Shown here: one piece after another, positions 45,596 to 55,329 of the stretch
How positions within the stretch are numbered: the stretch's first letter is position 1
How the letters are laid out: each line of letters begins with the position of its first letter
From: Hyphomonadaceae bacterium
GTDB lineage: Bacteria > Pseudomonadota > Alphaproteobacteria > Caulobacterales > Aquidulcibacteraceae
Length of the DNA stretch: 64,000 nt
NCBI GenBank assembly: GCA_023384105.1
Contig: JAHDXR010000007.1
Location: forward strand, 62,001 to 126,000
Direction of reading: 5' to 3'
The notes under the pieces: model-generated
Database searches by the model: none
Told to the model about the DNA's origin: nothing
The model's input: the letters and a program-made list of their open reading frames with translations, nothing else
Program-made: the position numbers and the translations under genes

Positions 45596-46783
45596 ATGAC
45601 ACAAGATCTGGAAGCTTTCCGCGCCGAGACGCGGGCCTGGCTGGAAACGAACTGCCCCCAATCCATGCGCCAGCCGATCGCAGGCGATGAGGACTACGTC
45701 TGGGGCGGACGGGCCTACAAATTCCCGAGCGAAGACGCCAAGCTCTGGCTCGAGCGCATGGGCGCGAAGGGATGGACGGCGCCGACCTGGTCGGCGGAGT
45801 ACGGCGGCGGCGGTCTGAGCGGCGCCGAGAACGCGGTGCTGCAGCAGGAGCTGAAGCGCATCAATGCGCGCCCGGCGCTGTTCTCGTTCGGCGTCTGGAT
45901 GCTGGGACCGGTGCTGCTCGAATACGCCAGCGAAGAGCAGAAGCGGGAGCACCTGCCGAAGATCGTGCGCGGCGAGATTCGCTGGTGCCAGGGCTATTCC
46001 GAACCGGGCGCGGGCTCCGACCTCGCCGGCCTGCAGACCAAGTGCGAGGACAAGGGCGACCACTGGCTGATCAACGGCCAGAAGGTGTGGACCTCCTACG
46101 CCAATTACGCCGACTGGTGCTTCTGCCTGGTGCGGACCGATACGAACGTGAAGCACGAGGGCATCTCCTTCGTGCTGATCGACATGACGACGCCGGGCGT
46201 CGAGACGCGTCCGATAAAGCTGATCTCCGGCTCGTCGCCGTTCTGCGAGACGTTCTTCACCGACGTCAAAGTGCCGAAAGGCAACATGGTGGGGCGCCTC
46301 AATGGCGGCTGGGAAATCGCCAAGCGGCTGCTGCAATACGAGCGCACCAACATTTCTGGTTTCGGCTCGGGCGCGCGCGTCGACGTAGTGGACATCGCCA
46401 AGCAGCATGTCGGCTTGGAAGACGGCGCGCTGGCGGACCGCGATCTGCGCGCGCGCATCGCCGGCCACAAAATGTTCGAGCGCGCCTGTGCGCTGACGGT
46501 GCAGCGGGCGCAGGAAGAGGCGAAGGCGGGCGGCAATGTCAGCCACATGGCCTCGATGTTCAAGGTCGCGGGCGCGACCCTGAACCAGGAACGCTGCGAG
46601 CTGATGGTGGAAGCGGCCGGCAACCGCGCGCTGGGCTGGGCCGGCGAAGGCTTCACGCCGGACGATCTCGCCGTCACCCGCGGCTGGCTGCGCTCGAAGG
46701 GCAATTCGATCGAGGGCGGCACCACCGAAATCAATCTCAACGTCGTCGCCAAGCGCGTGCTGGGCCTGAGGGACACGCAATGA
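45596..46783 (+). CDS. Acyl-CoA dehydrogenase subunit (two-gene type, first subunit)
   Basis: 395 residues of the acyl-CoA dehydrogenase fold: N-terminal helical domain, middle domain with QGYSEPGAGSDLAGLQTK and WTSYANYADWCFCLVRT, and C-terminal helices ending SIEGGTTEINLNVVAKRVLGL. It lacks an RQ-F-G-Q type FAD Arg in the C-terminal domain; the second gene has it. This suits the heterotetrameric (alpha2beta2) enzymes of steroid or aromatic-acid CoA degradation. The stop overlaps the partner gene. Confidence 0.88.
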   Translation: MTQDLEAFRAETRAWLETNCPQSMRQPIAGDEDYVWGGRAYKFPSEDAKLWLERMGAKGWTAPTWSAEYGGGGLSGAENAVLQQELKRINARPALFSFGVWMLGPVLLEYASEEQKREHLPKIVRGEIRWCQGYSEPGAGSDLAGLQTKCEDKGDHWLINGQKVWTSYANYADWCFCLVRTDTNVKHEGISFVLIDMTTPGVETRPIKLISGSSPFCETFFTDVKVPKGNMVGRLNGGWEIAKRLLQYERTNISGFGSGARVDVVDIAKQHVGLEDGALADRDLRARIAGHKMFERACALTVQRAQEEAKAGGNVSHMASMFKVAGATLNQERCELMVEAAGNRALGWAGEGFTPDDLAVTRGWLRSKGNSIEGGTTEINLNVVAKRVLGLRDTQ

Positions 46784-47856
46784 CCTTCACCTTGAATGAC
46801 GAACAGCGCATGCTGAAAGACGCCGCGCGGGATTTCTTCCGCGAACAGGCGCCGGTGACGCGTCTGCGCAAACAGCGCGACGAGAAGAAGAACGGCCGCG
46901 ATCCTGAGCTGTGGACGGAGATGGCCGCACTGGGCTTCGCCGGCGTGATCGTCCCGGAAGAGTATGGCGGCGCGGGGCTCGGTTATGTCGCGCTCGGCGC
47001 GGTGCTGGAGGAGAGCGGGCGCACGCTCGTCGCGTCGCCGCTGCACTCGTCCGCGCTCGCGGGCGCGAGCGCGCTGCTGCTTGCGGGCACGGACGCGCAG
47101 AAGCGGGAATGGCTGCCGAAGATCGCTTCGGGCGAAGCGATTGCGACCCTGGCGGTCGACGAAGGGGCGCATCACGCGCCGGCCCGGTCGAAGCTCAAGA
47201 TCGAGGGCGGCAAGCTGACGGGCGAGAAGCGATACGTCGCCGACGGCCACATCGCCGATCTCATCATCGTCGCCGGCGCCGATGCGCTCTATCTGGTGAA
47301 GGCGGATGCTGCGGGCCTCGCGCGTCGCGAACTGGTCACCGCCGACAGCCGCGGCGCGGCTGACCTCAAGTTTGAGGCGACGCCGGCCGAGAGGATGAAC
47401 GGCGGCGCCGACGTGATCGACGCCATCCTCGATCGCGCCCGTATCGGCCTCGCCGCCGAAATGGTCGGCGCGGCCAGCGAGGCGTTCGAGATCACCAGCG
47501 AGTATCTCAAGACCCGCCGCCAGTTCGGCCAGGTCATCGGCGGCTTCCAGGCGCTGCAGCACCGCGCCGCCAAGCTGTTCACGGACCTCGAACTCACGCG
47601 CTCGTGCGTGCTGGCCGCGCTCGACGCGCTCGACCGCGGCGACAAGCGCATCGCCGAATACGCAAGCCTCGCCAAGGCGCGCGCCTCGGAGACGGCGCAT
47701 CTGGCGTCGAACGAGATGGTGCAACTGCACGGCGGCATCGGCATGACCGACGCGCACGATGCGGGGCTGTATCTGAAGCGTGCGCGTGCAACGGAAGCGC
47801 TCTATGGCGGCGCCAGCTTCCACCGCGATCGCTACGCGACGCTGGTGGGGTTCTAG
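46780..47856 (+). CDS. Acyl-CoA dehydrogenase subunit (two-gene type, second subunit)
   Basis: 358 residues. Shorter ACAD: middle domain shortened, C-terminal TRRQFGQVIGGFQALQHRAAKLF with the FAD-binding Arg-Gln, and LHGGIGMTDAHDAGLYLKRA with the partner-type terminus. Acts with the preceding subunit as one enzyme that dehydrogenates an acyl-CoA; the chain or ring substrate is unknown. Starts inside the upstream stop (ATGA). A family C palindrome follows directly after its stop. Confidence 0.88.
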   Translation: MTFTLNDEQRMLKDAARDFFREQAPVTRLRKQRDEKKNGRDPELWTEMAALGFAGVIVPEEYGGAGLGYVALGAVLEESGRTLVASPLHSSALAGASALLLAGTDAQKREWLPKIASGEAIATLAVDEGAHHAPARSKLKIEGGKLTGEKRYVADGHIADLIIVAGADALYLVKADAAGLARRELVTADSRGAADLKFEATPAERMNGGADVIDAILDRARIGLAAEMVGAASEAFEITSEYLKTRRQFGQVIGGFQALQHRAAKLFTDLELTRSCVLAALDALDRGDKRIAEYASLAKARASETAHLASNEMVQLHGGIGMTDAHDAGLYLKRARATEALYGGASFHRDRYATLVGF

Positions 47857-47861
47857 CACTC

Positions 47862-47982
47862 CCGCTTCCCGGCCGGATGCCCCGCGAAAGTGGGGCGAAG
47901 AGCCGGGACCTAGGGGATGGCAAGCGCTGTGCGTTCGCCCCTGGGTCTCGGCTCTCCGCTGCGCTCCGGCCGGGAAGCGTGG
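47862..47982. repeat. Palindromic repeat, family C (copy 2)
   Basis: CCGCTTCCCGGCCGG on the left and CCGGCCGGGAAGCG on the right, with inner CCGGGACC and CTGGGTCTCGG halves, closely matching the 2468-2615 element. It fills the gap between the dehydrogenase genes and the convergent metal-hydrolase gene. No gene inside. Confidence 0.82.
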
Positions 47983-47985
47983 GGC

Positions 47986-48891
47986 TTACGCTGTAGCCGG
48001 CGCCGCAATATCGGCGTCGAACTCCGCCTTCCATTCCGCCACCAGGGCGCGGTTGTCTTGGTCCCACGGATGGAAGCCGGGGCGATACCAGGCGAAGTAG
48101 GTCTTCGCGTTGCGGCTGAAGAGGCCCGGCGTGCGCCAGACGTAGGTCTTCACCGCCTTCGCCGCGTCCTTGTACGAATAGCCGTCCGCTTCGAGCAGAC
48201 GGGCGGCGTAGTGGGTGATGTTGCGGGTGAAGAAGTAGGTGATCAGCGCCATTGCCAGCGTGCGTCGGAAGTAGCGCTTCCATGGCGCCCAGTTGCGCGT
48301 GGCGTGCATGAACACGTCATAGGCGATGGCCTTGTGTTCGGTCTCCTCGACCGCGTGCCAGCGCCACATCCGCTCGATGCCGGGATCGACGTTCTCGAAC
48401 AGGTTGCGGTGGCGCGCGTGCGCTTCGGCCATCATGGCGGTGAAGTGCTCGAGCGCGATGGTCGCGATCAGCATGCGCATCGGCCCGCGCGAGCGCGAGA
48501 AGGCGATGCGCTCTCTGATCGCCGCTTCGATCTCGCCGACAAGATAGCGCGTGCGGTCGATTAGCTGGTTCAGCTGGTGGTGCTCGCGCGAGTGGATCGC
48601 CTCCTGGGCGATGAAGCCTTTCACGTCCTCCGCCAGCTTGCCGCCGACCTCGCCGCGGTAATGGCGCACGGCGTCGATGAACATGCGCTCGCCGTCCGGG
48701 AAGGTGAGCGACATGGCGTTGAACACGGCTGTGCCGACCGGGTCGCCGCCGAGCCAGTGGCCGCTTCCGGCGGCGGCGACGTCGAAATGGATGTCGCGCG
48801 GCGGGACGGAGACATCGGCAGGGGTGGTCTTTGCGGTCATGCGGGCGGCCCCTCGGGTGGACCCGCGCCGGGCAGTGATGTAGCGCTTCAT
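47986..48891 (-). CDS. Diiron-like metal-dependent hydrolase family protein (PF10118-like)
   Basis: 301 residues, helical, with the metal-ligand pattern EAIHSREHHQLNQ, IALEHFTAMMAEA and AVEETEHKAIAYDV, matching the predicted metal-dependent hydrolase family related to carboxylate-bridged diiron (ferritin-like) enzymes. The reaction is not established. Two starts are plausible: ATG 48891 (GGAGGG 5 bases upstream, chosen) and ATG 48840 (GAGGGG 8 bases upstream). It is convergent with the dehydrogenase genes. Confidence 0.75.
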   Translation of the reverse strand: MKRYITARRGSTRGAARMTAKTTPADVSVPPRDIHFDVAAAGSGHWLGGDPVGTAVFNAMSLTFPDGERMFIDAVRHYRGEVGGKLAEDVKGFIAQEAIHSREHHQLNQLIDRTRYLVGEIEAAIRERIAFSRSRGPMRMLIATIALEHFTAMMAEAHARHRNLFENVDPGIERMWRWHAVEETEHKAIAYDVFMHATRNWAPWKRYFRRTLAMALITYFFTRNITHYAARLLEADGYSYKDAAKAVKTYVWRTPGLFSRNAKTYFAWYRPGFHPWDQDNRALVAEWKAEFDADIAAPATA

Positions 48892-48957
48892 CGACGCCCT
48901 CCGTGGCTGGCGCGTTTATCGCACTGGAGCACAGAGCGGGCCAGTCACAATTGGCGC

Positions 48958-49761
48958 TCACATATCACGCGCGATGTCGACGTCGAAATCCTCCAGGCCG
49001 ACTTCGAGGCCTTGCTCGACCAGCGCCTCCCAGGCCGCTTCGGCGGTGTCGGCGAAACGGAACAGCGTCAGGTCCGCCCCGTTGATGACGTCGTGCTTCA
49101 CCATCGCATCGAAATTGACGATCTCGCGCCAATAGCCTTCGTCGAACAGGACGATGGGCAGATCGGTGACCTTGCGCGTCTGGCGCAGAGTGAGAATTTC
49201 GAACAGCTCGTCTAGCGTGCCGAAACCGCCCGGGAAGATGACGAGCGCCTTGGCGCGCATCGCCAGGTGCATTTTGCGCATGGCGAAGTAGTGGAAATTG
49301 AACGTCAGCTCGGGCGTGGTGTAGGCGTTCGGCTCCTGCTCGTAGGGCAGCGTGATGTTGAAGCCGATCGCCGGCGCGCCGACTTCGCGGGCGCCGCGGC
49401 AGGCCGCTTCCATCGCGCCGGGGCCGCCGCCGGTGGCGATCACATGCCGGCGGAAGCCGCCTTCGCGCGTCAGCGCGCCGCCGCGCTGCGAGGCGATGCG
49501 GCCGAACTTGCGCGCTTCGGCGTACCAGCGCACCTGCTCGGGCGGGCCGTCCTCGCGCGTGCGCGCCGATCCGAACACGACGATGGTGGAGACGATCTTC
49601 GCCTGACGCAGCAGGTTTTCGGCCTTGTAGTACTCCAGCATGAAGCGCACGCCGCGCATGGAATCGCTCAGCAGGAAGTCCTGGTCGAGCGCGGCGAGCT
49701 GAAATGAGGGGCTCGCCATCTGCTCGGAGTTGGCTGGCCGGGGAGGCATATCGTTCTTCAT
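48958..49761 (-). CDS. LOG family nucleotide N-glycosidase-like protein
   Basis: 267 residues. [21 protein letters not shown] binds the phosphate and [16 protein letters not shown] is the LOG signature of nucleoside 5'-monophosphate phosphoribohydrolases. N-terminal extension (about 60 residues) precedes the fold. The frame continues upstream over mutL; starts at 49761 (chosen) or 49749 (MPPRP) give the compact protein. It is divergent from mutL over about 35 bases. Role in bacteria: purine nucleotide breakdown, sometimes cytokinin-like products. Confidence 0.85.
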   Translation of the reverse strand: MKNDMPPRPANSEQMASPSFQLAALDQDFLLSDSMRGVRFMLEYYKAENLLRQAKIVSTIVVFGSARTREDGPPEQVRWYAEARKFGRIASQRGGALTREGGFRRHVIATGGGPGAMEAACRGAREVGAPAIGFNITLPYEQEPNAYTTPELTFNFHYFAMRKMHLAMRAKALVIFPGGFGTLDELFEILTLRQTRKVTDLPIVLFDEGYWREIVNFDAMVKHDVINGADLTLFRFADTAEAAWEALVEQGLEVGLEDFDVDIARDM

Positions 49762-49795
49762 GCTGCTATGGTCGGCGCTCGAATCCCGAATCGCA

Positions 49796-51664
49796 ATGCC
49801 TATCCGCCGCCTCCCCCCAGAAGCTGTGAACCGCATCGCCGCGGGCGAGGTGATCGAGCGCCCGGCCGCGGCGGTGAAGGAGCTGGTGGAGAACGCGCTG
49901 GACGCCGGCGCGAAGCGGATCGCGGTGCGAATCGAGCGCGGCGGCCTCGGGCTCATTTCGGTCGAGGACGATGGCTGCGGCGTTTCGCGCGAGGAATTGC
50001 CGCTGGCGGTGGAGCGGCACGCGACCTCGAAGCTGCAGGCGGGCGAGGGCGGCGACGTCGATCTGCTGAACATCCACACGATGGGTTTCCGCGGCGAGGC
50101 GCTGCCGTCGATCGGCGCGGTGGCGCGGCTGTCGATCACCTCGCGGGCGCAGGGTGCGGCGGAAGCGTGGACGCTCGACGTCGAAGGCGGCGCGCTGCAT
50201 CCGGCGCGCCCGGCGGCGTGGGCGGCGCTGAGCGAAAGCGGCACGCGCGTGGAGGTGCGCGATCTCTTCTTCGCGACGCCGGCGCGGCTCAAGTTCATGA
50301 AGTCCGAACGCGCGGAGATGATGGCGGTCTCCGAAGTGCTGAAGCGCTTGGCGATGGCGCGCCCGGACGTCGCGTTTTCGCTCGAGCACGACGGGCGCGT
50401 GTCGTTCCGCTATGCGGCGGAGGCCGATCCGGAGAACGAAGGCCGCCGAGCACGGCTCGCGGCGATCCTCGGCGCCGATTTCGCGCCCAACTGCATCGCG
50501 CTCGACCAGAGGCGCGCCGACGTGCGGCTCTCGGGCTTCGCCGGCCTGCCGACGTTTCATCGCGGCACGCGCGAATATCAGCATCTGTTCGTCAACGGAC
50601 GGCCGGTGAAGGACAAGCTGATCGTCGGCGCGGTGCGCGCGGCGTATCAGGATCTGCTGGCGCGCGACCGCCATCCGGTGGCGGCGCTGTTCCTGGATTT
50701 GCCGGCGGGCGATGTCGACGTGAACGTGCATCCGGCTAAGACGGAAGTGCGCTTCCGCGACGCGGCCCTGGTGCGCGGGCTGATCGTGGGGGCGCTGTCG
50801 CATGCGCTGGCGGGCGCCGGCCATCGGGCTTCCACCACGACGTCGGCGACGATTTTCACCGCCGCGCGGCCGCACTATGCGCCGCAGCCGGCGCTGCGCG
50901 CGTGGGGCGCCGCGGAGGAGGCGGTCGCGCCCGGCGACTTCATCATGCCGAGCGCGCGCGTGGAGCACGGACCGGCGGCGTCTCCGCGCGCCGGCGCAGC
51001 ATTCGACGCCGGCGTGCTCGCGGAAGCTGCCGCGCTGGTCGGCGAGACGCCGGCGCTCCACAGCGATCCAGAGGACGCGCAATTTTTTCCGCTCGGCGCC
51101 GCGCGCGCGCAGGTCCACGAAACCTATATCGTTGCGCAGACTGAAGACGGCATCGTCATCGTCGATCAGCACGCGGCGCATGAACGGCTGGTCTATGAGC
51201 GCATGAAGCAGATGCTGGCGGCCGGCGGCGTGCGCCGTCAGGCGCTGCTGATCCCGGAAGTGGTGGAACTCGATCCGAGCGAAGCCGAAGCGCTGACGGC
51301 GCGTGCGGAAGAGCTGGCGCAGCTGGGGCTGGTGATCGAGCCGTTCGGGCCGGGCGCGATCCTGGTGCGCGAAACGCCGGCGCTGCTCGGCCACATCGAT
51401 GCGGCGGGGCTGCTGAAGGATCTGGTCGACGACATCACCGAGCTGGGAGAGGCGCATGCGCTGAAGGAGCGGCTGGAAGAGGTCTGTTCCTCGATGGCCT
51501 GCCGTGGCTCGGTGCGGGCGGGACGGCGGCTCACAGCCGACGAAATGAACGCTTTGCTTCGCCAGATGGAGGCGACGCCGTTTTCGGGCCAATGCAATCA
51601 CGGCCGCCCTACCTACGTCGAGTTGAAGCTGGCCGACATCGAGAAGCTGTTCGGCCGGCGCTGA
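49796..51664 (+). CDS. mutL: DNA mismatch repair protein MutL with intrinsic endonuclease motif
   Basis: 622 residues. N-terminal GHKL ATPase: [30 protein letters not shown], and ATSKLQ. A linker (about 360-440) then the C-terminal domain with [14 protein letters not shown] (D457), the Mg/Mn endonuclease motif found in MutL of bacteria lacking MutH, and [20 protein letters not shown] plus [11 protein letters not shown]. It nicks DNA for mismatch repair. The linker carries sequence like the family A repeat (see 50960-51061). ATG 49796 fits the family start. Confidence 0.96.
   Translation: MPIRRLPPEAVNRIAAGEVIERPAAAVKELVENALDAGAKRIAVRIERGGLGLISVEDDGCGVSREELPLAVERHATSKLQAGEGGDVDLLNIHTMGFRGEALPSIGAVARLSITSRAQGAAEAWTLDVEGGALHPARPAAWAALSESGTRVEVRDLFFATPARLKFMKSERAEMMAVSEVLKRLAMARPDVAFSLEHDGRVSFRYAAEADPENEGRRARLAAILGADFAPNCIALDQRRADVRLSGFAGLPTFHRGTREYQHLFVNGRPVKDKLIVGAVRAAYQDLLARDRHPVAALFLDLPAGDVDVNVHPAKTEVRFRDAALVRGLIVGALSHALAGAGHRASTTTSATIFTAARPHYAPQPALRAWGAAEEAVAPGDFIMPSARVEHGPAASPRAGAAFDAGVLAEAAALVGETPALHSDPEDAQFFPLGAARAQVHETYIVAQTEDGIVIVDQHAAHERLVYERMKQMLAAGGVRRQALLIPEVVELDPSEAEALTARAEELAQLGLVIEPFGPGAILVRETPALLGHIDAAGLLKDLVDDITELGEAHALKERLEEVCSSMACRGSVRAGRRLTADEMNALLRQMEATPFSGQCNHGRPTYVELKLADIEKLFGRR
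50960..51061. repeat. Decayed family A-like repeat in the mutL linker
   Basis: The linker DNA starts GTGGAGCACGGACC and ends GGCGAGACGCCGGCGCTCCA, the latter matching the right arm of the ileS 28996 copy with few changes. The protein reads [12 protein letters not shown] and later GETPALH, close to HGPPASSPAGAA and GETPAIQ in IleS. The palindrome is imperfect, so this may be one or two old copies, or chance in a low-complexity linker. Confidence 0.5.
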
Positions 51665-51755
51665 CGCCGTTCGGGGGCAGGCGGCCCGATTTGGCTTGCC
51701 TTCGCACGCGCGCGGCAGATGATGCGCCCGCGAGCGGATTCTAGAGGGGACCCTC

Positions 51756-52679
51756 ATGAAAACAGTAGGACGCGTAGTGGGCGCGGCGGCGGTTCTGGCG
51801 CTGCTGACGGCGCCGGCGCAGGCGCAAAATCTCAACAGCGGGGCGACGGGCAGCTATGGGCAGGTCCAGCTGCGCGCGGGGTTCGAGCCCGATCCGCATA
51901 ACGTGACGGTGAATGCGGGCGGCGGCTACGACGCGTCCCGCATCAACGAGTCCTGCCGCGGCTATATCGACACTCGTCCGAGTTTTTCGCTGCGCTATCG
52001 GGCGGGCGAATTGCCGCTTTATATCGCGGCGGTATCGGACGCGGATGCAACGATCGTCGTGCGCGCGCCGGACGGGTCGTGGCATTGCGATGACGACAGC
52101 GCCGGCAATCTGAACCCGATCGTCAGCTGGGAGACGCCGCGCAACGGCCGCTATCAGATCTGGGTCGGCCGTTTCGGCGTGCAGAGCGAGACGTCGCCGG
52201 CGGTTCTGCACATCTCCGAGATCGGCGGCCCGAGCCAGCAGCAGGCCGGCGGCGGGCCGGACTATTCGCTCGATCCGGCTTATGGCGCGGTCGATCTCGC
52301 GGCCGGCTTCCTGCCCGACCCGCACACAATCGGCATCGCCGCCGGCGGCGGCTTTGACGCTTCGGCCATCTCTGGCTGCGTCGGCTGGATCGCGCAGGCG
52401 CCGGACTATCGCGTGCACTGGACCGCGGGCTCGGGCCAGCTGCCGCTGACGTTCCACGTCACGTCGGATGCGGACACTACGCTTGTGATCAACGACGCGC
52501 ACGGCAACTGGGTCTGCAACGACGACGGCGAAGGCCTCGACCCGGTGGTGTCGTTCGAGAGCGCGCCGAGCGGGCAATACGACGTGTGGGTCGGCACCTA
52601 TGCGCAGGGCGACCTGCAACAGTCGGCGCTGCACGTGACGGAAGTGTACTCGGCCAACGGGCACAGCCACCAGCACTAA
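51756..52679 (+). CDS. Exported protein with two tandem PPC-like domains
   Basis: 307 residues. Signal peptide ends APAQAQ. Two copies of a roughly 105-residue domain follow (about 33-140 and 175-280): each has GFxPDPHx(2-3)xAGGG-[YF]-DAS, a central S-DAD-T-[IV]-V step, W-x-C-[ND]-DD and a YxxWVG[RT] end. Each domain carries two Cys (one near the start, one in WHC/WVC), suggesting a disulfide. The pattern resembles pre-peptidase C-terminal-like beta-sandwiches. It ends GHSHQH, a possible metal site. A good terminator follows. Function unknown. Confidence 0.65.
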   Translation: MKTVGRVVGAAAVLALLTAPAQAQNLNSGATGSYGQVQLRAGFEPDPHNVTVNAGGGYDASRINESCRGYIDTRPSFSLRYRAGELPLYIAAVSDADATIVVRAPDGSWHCDDDSAGNLNPIVSWETPRNGRYQIWVGRFGVQSETSPAVLHISEIGGPSQQQAGGGPDYSLDPAYGAVDLAAGFLPDPHTIGIAAGGGFDASAISGCVGWIAQAPDYRVHWTAGSGQLPLTFHVTSDADTTLVINDAHGNWVCNDDGEGLDPVVSFESAPSGQYDVWVGTYAQGDLQQSALHVTEVYSANGHSHQH

Positions 52680-52698
52680 GCCCTTCCGCGTCAGCATG

Positions 52699-52736
52699 AA
52701 GAGGCCGCGTTCCGAAGGGAGCGCGGCCTCTTTCTC
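52699..52736 (+). terminator. Rho-independent terminator after the PPC-like protein gene
   Basis: AAGAGGCCGCG (52699-52709) pairs with CGCGGCCTCTT (52722-52732), followed by TCT. It lies between this gene and the convergent glyoxalase gene. Confidence 0.85.
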
Positions 52737-53175
52737 ACCAGTTGCCGGTGTTCGGCATCGACGCCCACGGCTCCTGCGGCGGCAACCGCTCGCCCTCCTG
52801 CAGCAGCTCGATGGAGATGCCGTCCGGCGAGCGCACGAACGCCATGTGCCCGTCGCGCGGCGGACGATTGATGGTGACGCCGCCGTCCATCAGCTTGCGG
52901 CAGGTCGCGTAGATGTCCTTCACGCGATAGGCGAGGTGGCCGAAATTGCGCCCGCCGGCATATTCGTGCTCGTCCCAATTGTAGGTGAGTTCGACCATCG
53001 GCGCTTTCTTCGCGCGCGCGAGTTCGACGTCGTCCGGCGCGGCGAGGAACACCAGCGTGAAGCGGCCGGCCTCGTTCTCCGTCCGGTACATCTCGACCAG
53101 GCCGAGCTTGCTGCAGAAGAAGTCGAGCGCCTTTTCGAGGTCGCCGACGCGGATCATGGTGTGCAGGTAGCGCAT
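52735..53175 (-). CDS. gloA: Lactoylglutathione lyase (glyoxalase I)
   Basis: 146 residues. Metal ligands: [18 protein letters not shown] (H5), [12 protein letters not shown] (Glu), [10 protein letters not shown] (His), and GISIELLQ (Glu). It converts the hemithioacetal of methylglyoxal and glutathione to S-lactoylglutathione. Its ATG overlaps the stop of the upstream methyltransferase by one base (TGATG), so the two are coupled. Confidence 0.9.
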   Translation of the reverse strand: MRYLHTMIRVGDLEKALDFFCSKLGLVEMYRTENEAGRFTLVFLAAPDDVELARAKKAPMVELTYNWDEHEYAGGRNFGHLAYRVKDIYATCRKLMDGGVTINRPPRDGHMAFVRSPDGISIELLQEGERLPPQEPWASMPNTGNW

Positions 53176-53840
53176 CAGGCCGTCACCTTGCGTCCCGCAA
53201 TCGCCGAGACTTTGTAGTTGTTGTAGAGCCAGTACAGCTTCCTCATCGAGCGTTTCCACTGTTTCCAGCCGAGAAACGGGAACCAGAAGCGCAGGAAATG
53301 GCGGAAGAACAGCGTCACCGGGCGCTTCCTGATGTGCACCCAGTAGTTTTCGCCGATCAGCTCGCGCTTATCGACGATCTCCTGGCCCGGGAAGAGCGCC
53401 GCGAGTTCGTCGGGCGAGGGACGGAACATGGTGTCGATCGGATCGTTGTGCTGGTGGTAGCTCGACGGCACGGTGACGAAGAAATAGCCGCCTTCCGGAA
53501 TCATGCCGAGGATGCGGCGGGTGAGTTCGTCGCGGTCGACCACGTGCTCGTACATGTGCGTGCAGATGACGGCTTTCGGCGCCGTCGCGCGGATGCGGGC
53601 GAAATCCTCGTCGTTGAAGATGTCGCCGGCGATGTCGACGCCGTCCGCTGCTTTGAGGTCGGCGTGTATCACCTTCACGCCGCGCGCTTCGAGCGGGTCG
53701 AACACCAGTTCGTTGACGTACGGCTGCTCCTTTTCGCGGTACGCTCGCGTCGAGCTGCCCAGATTGAGCGCCGGCGATATGTCCTTGGGGTCGAGCCGCT
53801 GCAGCGTTTCGCCCAGCCAGGCCGCGTCACATTTCATCAT
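53175..53840 (-). CDS. Class I SAM-dependent methyltransferase-like protein
   Basis: 221 residues. A Rossmann-type SAM site is visible: [12 protein letters not shown] (motif I, weak, where VDLGCGxG would be), [12 protein letters not shown] (acidic position), and [17 protein letters not shown] (motif IV region, like HVLEHV). The C-terminus is aromatic and basic and may attach to a membrane ([20 protein letters not shown]). Substrate unknown. Coupled with gloA, which might suggest a linked detoxification or modification role, but that is speculation. Confidence 0.7.
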   Translation of the reverse strand: MMKCDAAWLGETLQRLDPKDISPALNLGSSTRAYREKEQPYVNELVFDPLEARGVKVIHADLKAADGVDIAGDIFNDEDFARIRATAPKAVICTHMYEHVVDRDELTRRILGMIPEGGYFFVTVPSSYHQHNDPIDTMFRPSPDELAALFPGQEIVDKRELIGENYWVHIRKRPVTLFFRHFLRFWFPFLGWKQWKRSMRKLYWLYNNYKVSAIAGRKVTA

Positions 53841-53908
53841 GGGTCAGGATGCGCTCCAGGTTTCGGCGGCGCACGATAGGGATGACGCGGAATCCAGGCA
53901 AGCAGGGG

Positions 53909-54382
53909 TCACCAGCAATCGCTTTGCCGCGCGCCTTCGAACACTTCCGCCAGCCGCCGCTGCGTGCCTTTGGTGACGCCCTCCGGCAGCGCGTCGAGCG
54001 CGAAGAAGCCGCGCTCGGCGATCTCGTGATCGGCCTTCGGCGCGCATGCGCGCCAACGATCGAAGCGGTAAAGCGCGATGTGATCGTTCGGGAAGTTCGC
54101 GTGGTTGGCGTAGAACCCGATCAGCACCGGCGGTTCGCACGCCTCGACGCCGCCTTCCTCCGCCATTTCGCGCACGGCCGCTTCGACCGCGGTTTCGCCA
54201 TGTTCGACGCCGCCGCCGGGAAAGTGCCAGCCCTCGGCATAAGTGTGCCGCACCAGCAGCACCCGGCCCGCTTCGTCGCAGGCAAGGCCGCGCACGCCCA
54301 GCGTCGCGCTGCGCCGCAAGCGCCACCAGGCGCGGAAGACAGGTGTGATCACCGGCTCGAATCTGATGCGCCAGCTGCTCAC
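53909..54382 (-). CDS. Nudix hydrolase
   Basis: 157 residues. Nudix box GGGVEHGETAVEAAVREM followed by AEEGG matches the GX5EX7REUXEEXGU pattern and follows LACDEAGRVLLVRHTY. It hydrolyses a nucleoside diphosphate linked to another moiety; the substrate is not evident. GTG start at 54382. It lies divergent from folP. 53841-53908 holds no gene. Confidence 0.9.
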   Translation of the reverse strand: MSSWRIRFEPVITPVFRAWWRLRRSATLGVRGLACDEAGRVLLVRHTYAEGWHFPGGGVEHGETAVEAAVREMAEEGGVEACEPPVLIGFYANHANFPNDHIALYRFDRWRACAPKADHEIAERGFFALDALPEGVTKGTQRRLAEVFEGARQSDCW

Positions 54383-54475
54383 GCGTAGTGCAATCCCGAT
54401 CGTGTGACGTGGAGTGCGGCACCTGCGCGGCGCCGGCGCCGTACGTCAAGCTTGCGCGGAGGTTGCAGCTTTGGC

Positions 54476-55315
54476 ATGCGCTTCGCCATGGGTGAGTTTC
54501 AGCTGCCGCCGCCGAAGCTGGCGGGTGGGCCGTACATAATGGGCGTCCTCAACGTAACGCCCGATTCCTTTTCCGATGGCGGCGAGCGGCAGGGCGGAGC
54601 GGCGGCGCCGCATGCGCTGGCGATGCTGGAGGCGGGCGCGGACATCATCGACATCGGCGGCGAGTCGACCCGTCCCGGCGCGGAGGCCGTGGACATCGCC
54701 GAGGAGATCGCGCGGGTGGCGCCGGTGATCGCCGCCTTGCGCGCGATGACGGCCGCGCCGATCTCAATCGACACGATGAAGCCGCAGGTGGCCACCGCGG
54801 CGATCGCCGCCGGCGCTTCGATCTGGAACGATGTGGCGGCGCTACGCGAACCCGGCGCGCTCGAAACGGCGGCCTCGCTGCAGCGGCCGGTGGTGCTGAT
54901 GCACATGCAGGGCGAGCCGCGCACGATGCAGGACAACCCGCACTATGACGACGTCGTGGCGGAGGTGACCGCGTTCCTGCGCGAACGCGCCGCGGCGGCG
55001 CGCGCCAAGGGCGTTCAAACCCTCTGGGTCGATCCCGGCATCGGCTTCGGCAAGACGCTGGATCACAATCTGGCGCTGCTGCGCAACCTGGACCGCATTG
55101 CCGAGGAGACCGGCTGCCCGGTGCTGATCGGCGCCTCGCGCAAGCGTTTCATCCAGGCGCTGGACGCGCGCGCGACAGACGCACGTACGGGCAGGCTCGG
55201 CGGTTCGCTCGCCGCGGCGCTGTCGGCGGCGCAGCAAGGCGCGGCCATCGTGCGCGTCCACGACGTGGCGGAGACGGCGCAGGCGCTGAAGGTGTGGCGC
55301 GCGCTTCAGCGCTAG
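54476..55315 (+). CDS. folP: Dihydropteroate synthase
   Basis: 279 residues. TIM-barrel motifs: YIMGVLNVTPDSFSDGG, DIIDIGGESTRPGAEAV, and GFGKTLDHNLALLRNL. It joins p-aminobenzoate to dihydropterin pyrophosphate in folate synthesis and is the sulfonamide target. ATG 54476 (MRFAMGEF) was chosen; ATG 54488 is equally plausible. A GGAGG lies about 12 bases upstream of the first. thiD follows 15 bases later. Confidence 0.95.
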   Translation: MRFAMGEFQLPPPKLAGGPYIMGVLNVTPDSFSDGGERQGGAAAPHALAMLEAGADIIDIGGESTRPGAEAVDIAEEIARVAPVIAALRAMTAAPISIDTMKPQVATAAIAAGASIWNDVAALREPGALETAASLQRPVVLMHMQGEPRTMQDNPHYDDVVAEVTAFLRERAAAARAKGVQTLWVDPGIGFGKTLDHNLALLRNLDRIAEETGCPVLIGASRKRFIQALDARATDARTGRLGGSLAAALSAAQQGAAIVRVHDVAETAQALKVWRALQR

Positions 55316-55329
55316 CCTATGTGAAGCGC

